Source: Corynebacterium glyciniphilum AJ 3170 | GTDB taxonomy: Bacteria > Actinomycetota > Actinomycetes > Mycobacteriales > Mycobacteriaceae | Length of the DNA stretch: 64,000 nt | NCBI RefSeq assembly: GCF_000626675.1 | Contig: NZ_CP006842.1 | Coordinates: 2,604,001 to 2,668,000 of the forward strand | Direction of reading: 5' to 3' | Part shown: in pieces, positions 50,503 to 59,265 of the stretch | Position numbering within the stretch: position 1 is the first letter of the stretch | How the letters are laid out: the number at the start of each line of letters is the position of its first letter | Notes under the pieces: generated by a model | What the model was told of the DNA's origin: nothing | What the model saw: the letters and a program-made list of their open reading frames with translations, nothing else | Database searches by the model: none | Translations under genes and position numbers: made by a program

Positions 50503-51873
50503 TCAGTCTGCCTGCGAGGTCTCGACTTTCGCCCGTCGCACCGCGGCGGCATCGATGTCAGTGGCCTCCGCCCCGGTATCCGGTGACCACCCGGCCGGCG
50601 CCTCCGGCCACTGATGTGTCAGGCATCCCAGTATTGCCAGCGCGGCAGCCTGTGTGGTCACCGGCAGCGTCGACAGATCCGGGAGGAACCCGGGGTTGTG
50701 GTTCGTCGGGATGTCGATGTCGAGACGGTCAGCGGCCTCAGCACGCCGCCACTGCTTCAACGGCGTAATCCCCACCGTCCAGAACAGGTACGGTGCGTTG
50801 AACGCCCGAGGGATCACGGAGAAGTCCTCCGACGCAGTCCAGGGTTCCATCTCCTGGGATTGCTCGCCGAAAAACCGGTCGAAATGGGGGCGAACCACCG
50901 CATAGGCGGTGCTGTCGTTGTCGGTGGCCGCCAGCAGGCCGAGAAACCGGAACTCCGGCTCGCGCTCACAACCGGCTGCGGCAGCCTCAGACCGCACGAT
51001 ACGTTTAATGGCATCCACCGCCCTGGTCCGCACCGACTCCTCGTAGAAGCGGCAGCTCAAGGCCAGACGCGCCGAGTCCGGGATGACGTTGTTCGCCTTC
51101 CCCGCCTCCACGGAGGCGACCGTGATCACGGCGAACTTCCCTGGCGGCAGCTCACGCGACACCACGGTCTGCAACTTCATCACCACCGACGCGGCAAGCA
51201 CCACCGGGTCCACCGCCCGGTGCGGCATGGAGGCATGCGCACCCCGGCCGAACAGGGTGATCTCGATGGTCGTAGAGCTAGTCAGAACCGGCCCCGGGGC
51301 GGTGTACACCTGACCCGACGGACCGGGAACCACATGCTGACCAAGACAGACGTCGGGACGCGGGACGATGGAGCGCAGCCCGTCAGTAACCATGCCATGG
51401 GCGCCGATAGAGGCCTCTTCGGCAGGCTGGAACAGGAAGATCACGGTTCCCTGCCACTTCTCACGGGAAGCGTCGATGATCGACAGGGCACCGAGGGCGC
51501 TGGAGGTGTGCGCATCGTGCCCACAGGCGTGCATGGTGGGCACGCGCTGGCCTTGGGCATCCAGTTGGGCATGGGTCGAGGCGTAGTCGACGCCGGTGTT
51601 CTCCGCGACCGGTAGTCCGTCGAAATCGGAGCGGAAGAGCACGGTGGGCCCCTCGCCGTTACGCAGGACGGCGGTGATGCCGTGACCACCGATGCCGGTG
51701 GTCACCTCCCAGTCGCTGAACCTGTCCAGTTCGTCGGCGATCCGCCCGGCGGTCCACTCTTCGGCCCCGGAAAGCTCAGGGCGTCGGTGGAACTCCTTGT
51801 ACAGGCTGGTGAGCCACTCCCGGTCAAGCGCTGTCTCTGCGACGATCTCAGCGGGTTCGACGGTCACGGGCAC
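50503..51873 (-). CDS. M20-family amidohydrolase (peptidase M20D type)
   Basis: The GTG at 51873 (behind AAGGAACC) gives 456 residues; the frame is open 17 codons upstream. Marks are YKEFHRRPELSGAEEWTA near 24, VLFRSDFDGLPVAENTG near 80, PTMHACGHDAHTSSALGA near 115 (metal Cys/His), LFQPAEEASIGAHGMV near 150 and the dimerisation segment FGRGAHASMPHRAVDPV near 212. The M20D group includes hippurate, indoleacetyl-amino acid and aminobenzoyl-glutamate hydrolases. It sits between blocks that are adjacent in M. tuberculosis, so it is an insertion here. Confidence 0.9.
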   Translation of the reverse strand: MPVTVEPAEIVAETALDREWLTSLYKEFHRRPELSGAEEWTAGRIADELDRFSDWEVTTGIGGHGITAVLRNGEGPTVLFRSDFDGLPVAENTGVDYASTHAQLDAQGQRVPTMHACGHDAHTSSALGALSIIDASREKWQGTVIFLFQPAEEASIGAHGMVTDGLRSIVPRPDVCLGQHVVPGPSGQVYTAPGPVLTSSTTIEITLFGRGAHASMPHRAVDPVVLAASVVMKLQTVVSRELPPGKFAVITVASVEAGKANNVIPDSARLALSCRFYEESVRTRAVDAIKRIVRSEAAAAGCEREPEFRFLGLLAATDNDSTAYAVVRPHFDRFFGEQSQEMEPWTASEDFSVIPRAFNAPYLFWTVGITPLKQWRRAEAADRLDIDIPTNHNPGFLPDLSTLPVTTQAAALAILGCLTHQWPEAPAGWSPDTGAEATDIDAAAVRRAKVETSQAD

Positions 51874-51992
51874 GGTCTCACGGTTCCTTCCGGGAAGTGG
51901 CGGGTCTCGGGATGCTCTCGGCATGCTGTTGTGCCCACCACCCTACCGCGAAGTCTGCGGTACCAGTCTGTATCAGCCGGTGTCAGGCTGTA

Positions 51993-52643
51993 TCAGCCAC
52001 GCAGCGCCGTCAGGTACGGCACGAGTTCAGCCAGGGCGCGGCCACGGTGGGACAGCTCGTCCTTGCGTTCCGGGCTCAACTCGGCGGAGGACTTCTGCGG
52101 CTCCTCGTCCGGGGAGAACAACGGGTCGTATCCGAATCCGTTCTCGCCCCGCGGCTCGCGCAACAACATCCCCCGCCACACACCGCGTACCGTGACTTCC
52201 TCCTCACCGTCGAGTCGTCCCGCCATCTCAGCAGGGACCACCAGGGCGCAGGCGGAGACGAATCCGGCACCCCGGCGTTCGTCGGGAACGTCGGCGGTCT
52301 GGCCGAGCAGCAGACGGTTGTTGGCCTCGTCCGCTGCACCGTCGCCGGTGTCGTGGCCACCGGACCACCGCGCTGAGAGTACGCCCGGCATGCCGTTGAG
52401 GGCGTCAACGCACAGTCCGGAATCGTCGGCGACGGTGGGCAGACCTGCGAACCGGACACCGTCTCTAGCCTTGATCAGTGCGTTCTCCTCAAACGTGGCA
52501 CCGGTCTCCGGGGTCTCGGGATAATCTTCGACGTCGCGCAGGCTCAACAGCTCGATACCGTCGACACCCGCGGCGTCGAGCACGCGATGCAGTTCAGCGA
52601 GTTTCTTGGCGTTGCGTGACGCTACCAGCACTTTGATGCTCAC
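51993..52643 (-). CDS. rdgB: Non-canonical purine NTP pyrophosphatase (RdgB/HAM1)
   Basis: The 216-residue product starts at a GTG overlapping the stop of rph (GTGA). Motifs: [14 protein letters not shown] at the start (SxNxxK), [10 protein letters not shown] near 51, [23 protein letters not shown] near 69-91, and [10 protein letters not shown] near 158, followed by [19 protein letters not shown] with SHR. It hydrolyses ITP, dITP and XTP to monophosphates. Last gene of the murI-side minus-strand group. Confidence 0.95.
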   Translation of the reverse strand: MSIKVLVASRNAKKLAELHRVLDAAGVDGIELLSLRDVEDYPETPETGATFEENALIKARDGVRFAGLPTVADDSGLCVDALNGMPGVLSARWSGGHDTGDGAADEANNRLLLGQTADVPDERRGAGFVSACALVVPAEMAGRLDGEEEVTVRGVWRGMLLREPRGENGFGYDPLFSPDEEPQKSSAELSPERKDELSHRGRALAELVPYLTALRG

Positions 52644-53419
52644 AGTGTCACCGCCTGCCCCAGATCAGCCTCGAGCGCCTTGCGCTGCAGGGCGGTCAGA
52701 TCCCGCAGTCCGCCTTCTGCCAGGTCCAGCATCACGGACAATTCGTCCCGACTGAACTCGGCGTTCTCACCGGTGCCCTGGATCTCCACGAAGTGGCCTT
52801 CTTCGGTCATCACGACATTCATGTCCACATCGGCACGACTGTCCTCCTCGTAGGGCAGGTCCAGACACCCCACACCGTCGATGATGCCGACGGATACGGC
52901 GGCGACGGGGTCAAGCAGTGGCTCACCGGGAACGACGCCGCGCTGCTGCAGCACGGCCAGGGCATCGGCCAGTGCCACATAGGCGCCGGTGATCGAGGCG
53001 GTACGGGTACCACCGTCGGCCTGCAGCACATCACAGTCGATGTTCACGGTGTTCTCACCGAGAGCGCGCAGATCCACCGCCGCGCGCAGCGAGCGACCTA
53101 CCAGTCGGGAAATCTCCTGGGTGCGGCCCTTGACCTTGCCTTTGACCGATTCGCGCTGCATACGGTCGGCGGTGGCCGACGGCAGCATGGCGTATTCAGC
53201 GGTCAACCAGCCTTCACCGGAGTCCCGCTTGAACCGCGGCACTCCCTCGGAGACACTGGCGGTACACATCACGCGGGTGTCGCCGAACTCGACAAGCACG
53301 CTGCCTGCAGGATTGGTGGTGAAGCCCCGGGTGATACGGACGTTCCTCAGCTGGTCGACGGCGCGGCCATCGGCACGGGTGAAATTCACGGATGGTACGG
53401 ATGGTTCAGAAGCACTCAT
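52640..53419 (-). CDS. rph: Ribonuclease PH
   Basis: This 259-residue phosphorolytic 3'-5' exoribonuclease trims tRNA 3' ends. Motifs: [28 protein letters not shown] near 29-56, [17 protein letters not shown] near 70, [20 protein letters not shown] near 97, [27 protein letters not shown] near 122-148 and [30 protein letters not shown] near 175-204. The start ATG is preceded by TGGCGAAGC. The stop overlaps rdgB. Confidence 0.96.
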   Translation of the reverse strand: MSASEPSVPSVNFTRADGRAVDQLRNVRITRGFTTNPAGSVLVEFGDTRVMCTASVSEGVPRFKRDSGEGWLTAEYAMLPSATADRMQRESVKGKVKGRTQEISRLVGRSLRAAVDLRALGENTVNIDCDVLQADGGTRTASITGAYVALADALAVLQQRGVVPGEPLLDPVAAVSVGIIDGVGCLDLPYEEDSRADVDMNVVMTEEGHFVEIQGTGENAEFSRDELSVMLDLAEGGLRDLTALQRKALEADLGQAVTL

Positions 53420-53430
53420 GCTTCGCCAGT

Positions 53431-54258
53431 CTAGCTGCCGATGCTGACCGTCATCCCGCGGCGTGCCAGCTCGACCGGCCCGTCGTAGTACCGACGCGCT
53501 CCACGCAGTGCCCCCTCCGGGTCACCCCACGGTGGGATGTGGGTGATGATCAGTCGACCCACGCCCGCCTCTGCCGCAGCCTGGCCTGCCTCTTCGCCGG
53601 ACAGGTGCATCTGCGGCGGATTATTGCCGTCGTCACGTTCGCCCCAGGTCGCCTCACACAGCAGGACGTCGGCCCCGGCGGCCAGTGCTGCAAGGTGGCC
53701 GGTGGCGGCGGTGTCGCCGCTGTAGACCAGGGAGGAGCCGTCCTGCTCCTCCACCCGGATCATGTAGGACTCGGTCGGGTGCACCGCCGGCGCCGCGTAC
53801 AGGACCGTCGCACCAATGTGGTGGGCCGGGTACACCGTTCCCTGTGAGATGTCGTCGAACGCCACCGGCGCATCCTGCAGAACAGGAGCATGCCAGGAGT
53901 GCACGTCCAGGATGTCGGAGAAGTCGTCGACCTGGGACGGGTGGTCGGCGGAGGCCCGCCCGAGATGCAGGGCGGAGATCGACGGACCGAGCAGGGTGTG
54001 GCGGGTCGCTGCTGCCTGTGTGGGGTGGAAACGCTGCCAGACCACGAGGGACGGGAAATCCGAGCAATGGTCGGGGTGCAGGTGGGAGAAGATGACGTCG
54101 ACGCTACCCGGGGACCCCAGGGACTCGAGCTGCGCGAGCACTCCCGGACCCACATCCATGAGGATCTCCCGCCCGTCGGCCATCCGCAGAAGATAGCCGG
54201 AGGCGGGGTTGTCAGGAGCAGAGAGGCTCCCGGAGCATCCCAGAATGGTCATGTCCAT
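53431..54258 (-). CDS. Metallo-beta-lactamase-fold hydrolase (Rv1339-type cyclic nucleotide phosphodiesterase candidate)
   Basis: The ATG at 54258 gives 275 residues starting [24 protein letters not shown]. The metal-binding motif [12 protein letters not shown] lies near 67, [11 protein letters not shown] near 34, and [10 protein letters not shown] near 190 and [12 protein letters not shown] near 237 supply further His/Asp ligands. M. tuberculosis Rv1339, at the same position in the same gene order, has been reported as an atypical class II cAMP phosphodiesterase; the same role is inferred here. It is followed by rph 12 bases on. Confidence 0.87.
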   Translation of the reverse strand: MDMTILGCSGSLSAPDNPASGYLLRMADGREILMDVGPGVLAQLESLGSPGSVDVIFSHLHPDHCSDFPSLVVWQRFHPTQAAATRHTLLGPSISALHLGRASADHPSQVDDFSDILDVHSWHAPVLQDAPVAFDDISQGTVYPAHHIGATVLYAAPAVHPTESYMIRVEEQDGSSLVYSGDTAATGHLAALAAGADVLLCEATWGERDDGNNPPQMHLSGEEAGQAAAEAGVGRLIITHIPPWGDPEGALRGARRYYDGPVELARRGMTVSIGS

Positions 54259-54287
54259 GACAGATATTGTTACATGACCCATGCCGG

Positions 54288-54331
54288 AAACTGGGAGTCA
54301 GGCAGTGATTCTCAGTGATTCTCCCAGTTTT
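54288..54331. terminator. Hairpin with internal direct repeat between murI and the MBL gene
   Basis: AAACTGGGAG (54288-54297) pairs with CTCCCAGTTTT (54321-54331). The loop contains two adjacent copies of AGTGATTCTC (54304-54313, 54314-54323). Placed after the murI stop on the minus strand. Confidence 0.65.
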
Positions 54332-54346
54332 GCCGGCGCAGTTCCC

Positions 54347-55189
54347 CTAACGCAGCATCTCCGGAATCTTGCTGACACCGGCCACCGACGGCCCCAGAAA
54401 CCGGGAGGCCAGACTGGCGAAGCGGGCGGGGTCCCCGGTGGACTCGAAGGTCAGCTCGGGAGCCGTCCCCGGTACGGGTTCGGCGAGGAGATCATTCTCC
54501 GACAGGCTGCGGTACACCATCTTGGCGGTCTCCTCCGCCGAGGACACCAGCGTGACGTCCTCCCCCATCACCAGCTGAATCACGCCGGTGAGCAGTGGAT
54601 AATGGGTGCATCCGAGAACCACGGTGTCCACCCCGGCGTCCTTCAACGGTTCCAGATAGGTTTCCGCCAGCCCCAGCAGCTGGCGTCCGGAGGTGATGCC
54701 TCGTTCAATGAAGGGCACGAACTGCGGGCACGCCTGCGCAACGACCTCCACGTTCGGGCTCGCGGCGAACAGGTCCTGGTAGGCCCCGGAGGTGACCGTA
54801 GCCTGCGTCCCGATGACACCGATGCGGTTGTTCCGGGTCACCGACACCGCCCGGCGCACCGCCGGCAGGATCACTTCGACGACAGGGATGGGGTAGCGCT
54901 CACGGGCGTCCCGCAGGAATGCTGCGGAGGCGGAGTTGCAGGCGACCACGATCATCTTGCATCCGCGTTCCACGAGCTGGTCGGCGATCGCGGTGGCGAG
55001 TTGCCGCACGGTGGCCAGGGGTTTGTCACCGTAGGGTGAGTTGGCTGTGTCCCCGATGTAGATCACCGATTCGCCGGGCAGCTGGTCGATGATGGAGCGT
55101 GCCACGGTCAACCCGCCGACCCCGGAGTCGAAGATCCCGACGGGCGCTGTGGCGGCTGGTGCGGCGGTCACCGGAGAGAGGTCGTTCAT
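54347..55189 (-). CDS. murI: Glutamate racemase
   Basis: The ATG at 55189 is supported by TAGACT eight bases upstream (leaderless) and gives 280 residues. Motifs: [17 protein letters not shown] near 17, [14 protein letters not shown] near 44, [10 protein letters not shown] near 82 (first catalytic Cys) and [11 protein letters not shown] near 196 (second catalytic Cys and His). It makes D-glutamate for peptidoglycan. Confidence 0.96.
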   Translation of the reverse strand: MNDLSPVTAAPAATAPVGIFDSGVGGLTVARSIIDQLPGESVIYIGDTANSPYGDKPLATVRQLATAIADQLVERGCKMIVVACNSASAAFLRDARERYPIPVVEVILPAVRRAVSVTRNNRIGVIGTQATVTSGAYQDLFAASPNVEVVAQACPQFVPFIERGITSGRQLLGLAETYLEPLKDAGVDTVVLGCTHYPLLTGVIQLVMGEDVTLVSSAEETAKMVYRSLSENDLLAEPVPGTAPELTFESTGDPARFASLASRFLGPSVAGVSKIPEMLR

Positions 55190-55254
55190 GACGTCCGAGT
55201 CTAGTGCGGCCGCCCCTGCCCGGTGGGACTGGATACGACAACCTACCCCGCAGA

Positions 55255-55902
55255 TCACACCTTCGCGTCCACGGCCTTAGCCTGCCGACGGTGCTTCACC
55301 GCCGGACGTCCTGCACCCCAGGCGGTCATCGCCCCACCGACTCCGCCGAAGAGGTGCCCCTGCCAGCTCACTCCGGGCTGATTAGGCAGGATTCCCCAGA
55401 ACAGGCCCGCGTAGACCACGAGGACCACGATGCCGAGCAGGATCTCGGGGATGCTGCGGGTGAAGAAGCCGCGTACGGCGAGGAACACCGCCCACCCGTA
55501 GATCAGGATGGATGCCCCCACATGCACGGTGTTCTCACCGCCGAAGAAGAACACACCGACGCCGGCAACGATGGTCGTCACGATCGTAGACGCCCACACC
55601 GCCTTCTGCCCCGACAGGGCGACGAGGAACAGCAGGACTGCCACGGCCGGCGTATTGGCGATCAGGTGGGAGAAGTTGACGTGGATGAACGGTGCCGGGA
55701 CGATCCCCCAGAAACGGGAGAAGTCCAGCGGGTGAATGCCGAACGAGACGAGGCGGTTGCCGGAGGCCCAGTTGATGATCTGGACAGCCCACAGCACGGC
55801 GAGGAACACCAGCGTGGTGACCAGCGCCTGCCCGAACCGGCCACGGTCGCGGAAACGGGTTTTGCCAGATGTCGCAGAGGTTGCAGGTGATGTCCCGGTC
55901 AT
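55255..55902 (-). CDS. Rhomboid-family intramembrane serine protease
   Basis: This 215-residue protein starts behind GAGGAGAACC. It has six helices. Signature parts are [26 protein letters not shown] near 65-90, the Ser region [11 protein letters not shown] near 125 (rhomboid GxSG-like, here GAS) and [15 protein letters not shown] near 183 (catalytic His). M. tuberculosis Rv1337 occupies the same position. Substrates unknown. Confidence 0.9.
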   Translation of the reverse strand: MTGTSPATSATSGKTRFRDRGRFGQALVTTLVFLAVLWAVQIINWASGNRLVSFGIHPLDFSRFWGIVPAPFIHVNFSHLIANTPAVAVLLFLVALSGQKAVWASTIVTTIVAGVGVFFFGGENTVHVGASILIYGWAVFLAVRGFFTRSIPEILLGIVVLVVYAGLFWGILPNQPGVSWQGHLFGGVGGAMTAWGAGRPAVKHRRQAKAVDAKV

Positions 55903-55910
55903 GGTTCTCC

Positions 55911-56975
55911 TCAGGTGGTTCCGGTCATGATGTCACGCCACGAGGGGACGTCGAAGGCGGTCTCGGCGGCGAGGACGGCGCGCACGAGGGCCCGTTCGGT
56001 GCAGGATGCCGCTGCGGCACAGAGCATCGCCAGGTCGGTGGTACCGACGCCGGTGCGGGCCCCGCGCGGTGCCAGGGCAAAGAACGTGTCACCATCCATC
56101 GGCAGGTGTGACGGGCGGACGGCCCGGGCCAGGCCGTCGTGGGCGGCCATGGCAAGTCGCTCGGCCTGGGGTTTGTTCACGGCAGCGTCAGTGGCGACGA
56201 CACCGATGGTCGTGTTCAACGGTGACGGTCCTGACGCGGTCATCTTGGTTCCGCCGATGCCGCGGGCAAGGATCGCGCGCAGGCCCTCGGCCGTCGGCTC
56301 AGGAACGTCGCCAGAACCGTTACGACCGCTTTCTGCGGTTGTCCCCCAGAGTCGTCCTGTCACCGGATCAACGACAGAGCCGGCAGCGTTGGCGACCACC
56401 CCGGCCGCGACGGTAGCGCTGTCCCCACCGGGAAGCCGGACGGTTTCGCTGGCCTGCCCGAACCCTCCTTTCACGGCTCCGGCTGTCGCGGCGAGCCCGG
56501 CGCCGACGTTTCCGGCCCGCATCCCGGCGGAACCCGTCCCGTCCACGGCACTGTCACCGAAAGCGTCTGCGACCGCCCGACGGCCCGTCTCCGCGGTCGG
56601 CCGGGAGGCGGGGTCGCCGACGGGCAGGTCGAAGATCACTGCCGCCGGGACGATCGGCACGATCAGGGACGGGGCAGCCTCCCCCAGAACCTGCAGTCCG
56701 ATACCGCGATCCTCCAGCTCCGCCATCACTCCGCCCGCGGCGTCCAGGCCGAACGCTGAACCGCCGCACAGAGCGACAGCGTGCACGGACTCGACTGTGT
56801 TCGACGGTGCAAGCAGGTCGGTCTCTCTGGTTCCCGGTCCTCCCCCACGGACATCCACCGCTGCCACAGCGCCGTCCGGGCACACGACGACGCTGACGCC
56901 GGAACTGTCGACCTCGGCGTGCCCCAGAAACAGTCCCGGCACATCAAGGAGCGTGTCCGTCGTCGGCTCATTCAT
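55911..56975 (-). CDS. P1/S58-family peptidase (DmpA-like aminopeptidase)
   Basis: The ATG at 56975 gives 354 residues and overlaps the stop of the DUF2017 gene by eight bases. Marks are DVPGLFLGHAE at the start, RGGGPGTRETDLL near 44, LCGGSAFGLDAAGGVM near 69 and PLNTTIGVVATDAAVNK near 252, where the Thr after Asn is the expected autoprocessing nucleophile, then GDTFFALAPRG near 303. These Ntn-like hydrolases self-cleave into two chains and remove N-terminal residues from short peptides or amides. Same position as Rv1333. Confidence 0.88.
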   Translation of the reverse strand: MNEPTTDTLLDVPGLFLGHAEVDSSGVSVVVCPDGAVAAVDVRGGGPGTRETDLLAPSNTVESVHAVALCGGSAFGLDAAGGVMAELEDRGIGLQVLGEAAPSLIVPIVPAAVIFDLPVGDPASRPTAETGRRAVADAFGDSAVDGTGSAGMRAGNVGAGLAATAGAVKGGFGQASETVRLPGGDSATVAAGVVANAAGSVVDPVTGRLWGTTAESGRNGSGDVPEPTAEGLRAILARGIGGTKMTASGPSPLNTTIGVVATDAAVNKPQAERLAMAAHDGLARAVRPSHLPMDGDTFFALAPRGARTGVGTTDLAMLCAAAASCTERALVRAVLAAETAFDVPSWRDIMTGTT

Positions 56976-57573
56976 CGGGAACATCCGTCGGCCCGACCAT
57001 GGCGGTGAGCAGGCTGTCCTGGTGGTACCCGAGCCATTCGAGGTAATTCTCCGTCGCCGCGATCTCCCCGGCGCGGCCGGAACCGTTCGTGCTGTCTGGT
57101 CCGTCCGCCTGATCACTGCGTTCCTGTTCGAGCCGACCGTGGTGGTAGGCGCGGATGTCGGTGAGGGCACCGAGCCAGGAGTTGGTCTGCTCAGCCGTGA
57201 GACTGACATGCACTGACCCGTCCGGTCCGAGCATCTCGCTGACCAGACGCAGATTCATCAGCTTCCCTTTGATGATGTCGGTCTCATTGAACTGGCGGGA
57301 GACACCAGCTTCCCCGTCGACCTCTTCGTCCCCGTCCCGGAAGAACGACGGCAGCATCGCGGCCAGTACCGGATCAGCCGGGGCGTCGGTGTGTCCGGAC
57401 GGCAGGCCGGTCATCTCGGCGAGATCGTCCTTCGGCGCGGATCGAGCGCGCCCGATGAGGAGTTCCCCGACGGTGGCGGCGCTGTTGCCGAGCATCTCGC
57501 GTTCCATCGGTTCCAGCTCGGTGATGTACCTGACGCCGCGCATCAGGCCCTTCTTCTTCACCCACGGTTTCAT
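56968..57573 (-). CDS. DUF2017 family protein
   Basis: The 201-residue protein starts MKPWVKKKG and contains YITELEPMEREMLGNSAATVGELL near 17-40, DPVLAAMLPSFF near 67, FNETDIIKGKLMNLRLV near 92 and LTAEQTNSWLGALTDIR near 122, then NYLEWLGYHQDSLLTAM near the end. DUF2017 is regularly found directly after clpS in actinobacteria (Rv1332). It has no established function; a link with ClpS-dependent proteolysis is possible. It starts 10 bases after clpS. Confidence 0.88.
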   Translation of the reverse strand: MKPWVKKKGLMRGVRYITELEPMEREMLGNSAATVGELLIGRARSAPKDDLAEMTGLPSGHTDAPADPVLAAMLPSFFRDGDEEVDGEAGVSRQFNETDIIKGKLMNLRLVSEMLGPDGSVHVSLTAEQTNSWLGALTDIRAYHHGRLEQERSDQADGPDSTNGSGRAGEIAATENYLEWLGYHQDSLLTAMVGPTDVPDE

Positions 57574-57583
57574 GGTTTATCCG

Positions 57584-57898
57584 TCATCCTTCCGCCCGCT
57601 GCATGGTGGCCCACAGGCCCGCCGTCTGCAGCTTCTTGACGTCCCCCTCGACTTTGTCGCGCTCGCCGGAACTGACAATGGCCTTGCCCTCGTTGTGGAC
57701 CTTCATCATCAGTTCGGTCGCGCGTTTCCTGGAGTAGCCCAGGACGGTCTGGAAAACATAGGTCACGTAACTCATCAGGTTCACCGGGTCATCCCAGCAG
57801 ATGCACTGCCAGGGAAGGTTGGCCTCCGTGAGGGAGTCGGGAAGCTGCTCTTCCACAGGAGTGACCGCCGGTGCGGCGGGAGCGGCAGGCGAAGTCAT
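57584..57898 (-). CDS. clpS: ATP-dependent Clp protease adaptor ClpS
   Basis: The 104-residue adaptor has an Ala/Pro-rich tail (1-26), then [46 protein letters not shown] (about 30-75), which contains the ClpS N-degron pocket (Asp-Pro-Val-Asn, Met and His) and ends with a helix. It delivers N-end rule substrates to ClpAP/ClpCP. TAGTCT seven bases before the ATG makes a leaderless transcript likely. It heads the clpS-DUF2017-S58-rhomboid group. Confidence 0.95.
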   Translation of the reverse strand: MTSPAAPAAPAVTPVEEQLPDSLTEANLPWQCICWDDPVNLMSYVTYVFQTVLGYSRKRATELMMKVHNEGKAIVSSGERDKVEGDVKKLQTAGLWATMQRAEG

Positions 57899-57905
57899 GG
57901 TGTCC

Positions 57906-57922
57906 AGACTACCGACTAGAAT
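57906..57922. promoter_or_regulatory. Overlapping divergent promoters of clpS and pncB
   Basis: The -10 of clpS (TAGTCT on the minus strand, 57906-57911) and of pncB (TAGAAT, 57917-57922) are only five bases apart. Each lies seven or eight bases from its start codon, so each -35 falls on or near the other gene's start. Initiation at one should exclude the other. Confidence 0.65.
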
Positions 57923-57930
57923 GGACGACC

Positions 57931-59265
57931 GTGACCCAGCACACCAACGAGCACGCCGCGACCCCTAACCCGTCGACCGCCCTGCTGACAGACATGTATG
58001 AACTGACGATGCTGCAGGCCTCGCTGCGGGACGGCTCCGCCGACCGGCAGTGCAGTTTCGAGGTCTTCACACGCCGACTGCCCAATGAGCGCCGCTACGG
58101 TGTCGTCGCCGGCACGGCTCGTGTGCTGGAGGCTGTGCGCGACTTCCGCTTCACCGACGACCAGCTCGCAGGTCTGGATTTCCTGGACGACAGGACGCGG
58201 GAGTATCTGCGGAACTTCCGCTTCTCCGGGCATATCGACGGCTACCGGGAGGGCGAGCTCTACTTCCCGAACTCCCCGATCCTGACCGTACGCGGTACTT
58301 TCGCTGAGACGGTGATCCTGGAGACGGTGATCCTGTCGATCCTCAACCATGATTCTGCGGTCGCGTCAGCCGCGGCTCGGATGGTGACCGCCGCAGAAGG
58401 GCGCCCCATCATCGAGATGGGGTCGCGGCGCACCCACGAGCAGTCGGCGGTGTCCGCGGCCCGCGCCGCCTACCTCGCCGGATTCCATTCCACGTCGAAT
58501 CTCGAGGCAGCCTCGCGCTACGGGCTGCCCGCCGGAGGAACCAGCGCCCACGCCTGGACGTTGCTGCACGTCGATACAGACGGCAGGCCGGATGAGAAGG
58601 CCGCTTTCCGGTCCCAGATCGACGCCCAGGGTCCCGGCACCACGCTGCTGGTCGACACCTACGACATCACCCAAGGGGTGCGTCACGCGGTGGAGGTCGC
58701 CGGGACCGCACTGGGTGCGGTACGCATCGACTCCGGTGACCTGGGCGTCCTTGCCCGCCAGGTCCGTAACCAACTCGATGACCTCGGCGCCTATGACACG
58801 CGCATCGTGGTCTCCTCGGACCTCAACGAGTTCGCGATTGCCGCCCTGCGTAGCGAACCGGTGGACATCTACGGTGCCGGCACGTCCGTGGTGACCGGCT
58901 CGGGTGCGCCCACCGCGGGCCTGGTGTACAAGCTCACCTCGGTGGACGGCCACCCGGTGGCCAAGCGCAGCAGCCACAAGGCCAGCCACGGTGGTGCCAA
59001 ACGCGCGCTACGGGCCTGCCGGGACACCGGCACCGCCGTCGAGGAAGTCGTCTACCCCTTCGACTCCGGCATGCCCGAGTTGGGCATCCTGCACCCCGTG
59101 GAGCTCACGATGCCGTTGGTCAGGAACGGTGAGGTAGTCGACGACCTGCCGAGCCTCGACGAGTCCCGCGACCATCTCGCGCGTCAGTTGGTGTCTCTGC
59201 CGTGGGAGGGCCTGGCCCTCTCCCGCGACGAGCCCGCCCTCAGCGTTCGTTTCGCCGGCCTGTGA
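57931..59265 (+). CDS. pncB: Nicotinate phosphoribosyltransferase
   Basis: The GTG at 57931, eight bases after TAGAAT, gives 444 residues. Motifs: [18 protein letters not shown] near 19, [19 protein letters not shown] near 42-60, [23 protein letters not shown] near 168 (catalytic His), [11 protein letters not shown] near 240 and [16 protein letters not shown] near 268. It converts nicotinate and PRPP to NaMN in NAD salvage. Its stop overlaps the helicase gene (GTGA). Confidence 0.95.
   Translation: MTQHTNEHAATPNPSTALLTDMYELTMLQASLRDGSADRQCSFEVFTRRLPNERRYGVVAGTARVLEAVRDFRFTDDQLAGLDFLDDRTREYLRNFRFSGHIDGYREGELYFPNSPILTVRGTFAETVILETVILSILNHDSAVASAAARMVTAAEGRPIIEMGSRRTHEQSAVSAARAAYLAGFHSTSNLEAASRYGLPAGGTSAHAWTLLHVDTDGRPDEKAAFRSQIDAQGPGTTLLVDTYDITQGVRHAVEVAGTALGAVRIDSGDLGVLARQVRNQLDDLGAYDTRIVVSSDLNEFAIAALRSEPVDIYGAGTSVVTGSGAPTAGLVYKLTSVDGHPVAKRSSHKASHGGAKRALRACRDTGTAVEEVVYPFDSGMPELGILHPVELTMPLVRNGEVVDDLPSLDESRDHLARQLVSLPWEGLALSRDEPALSVRFAGL

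Noticed and set aside
55915..57216. 433-codon plus frame opposite the S58 peptidase and DUF2017 genes
   Set aside because: No family features; both minus-strand genes fit known families and conserved gene order.
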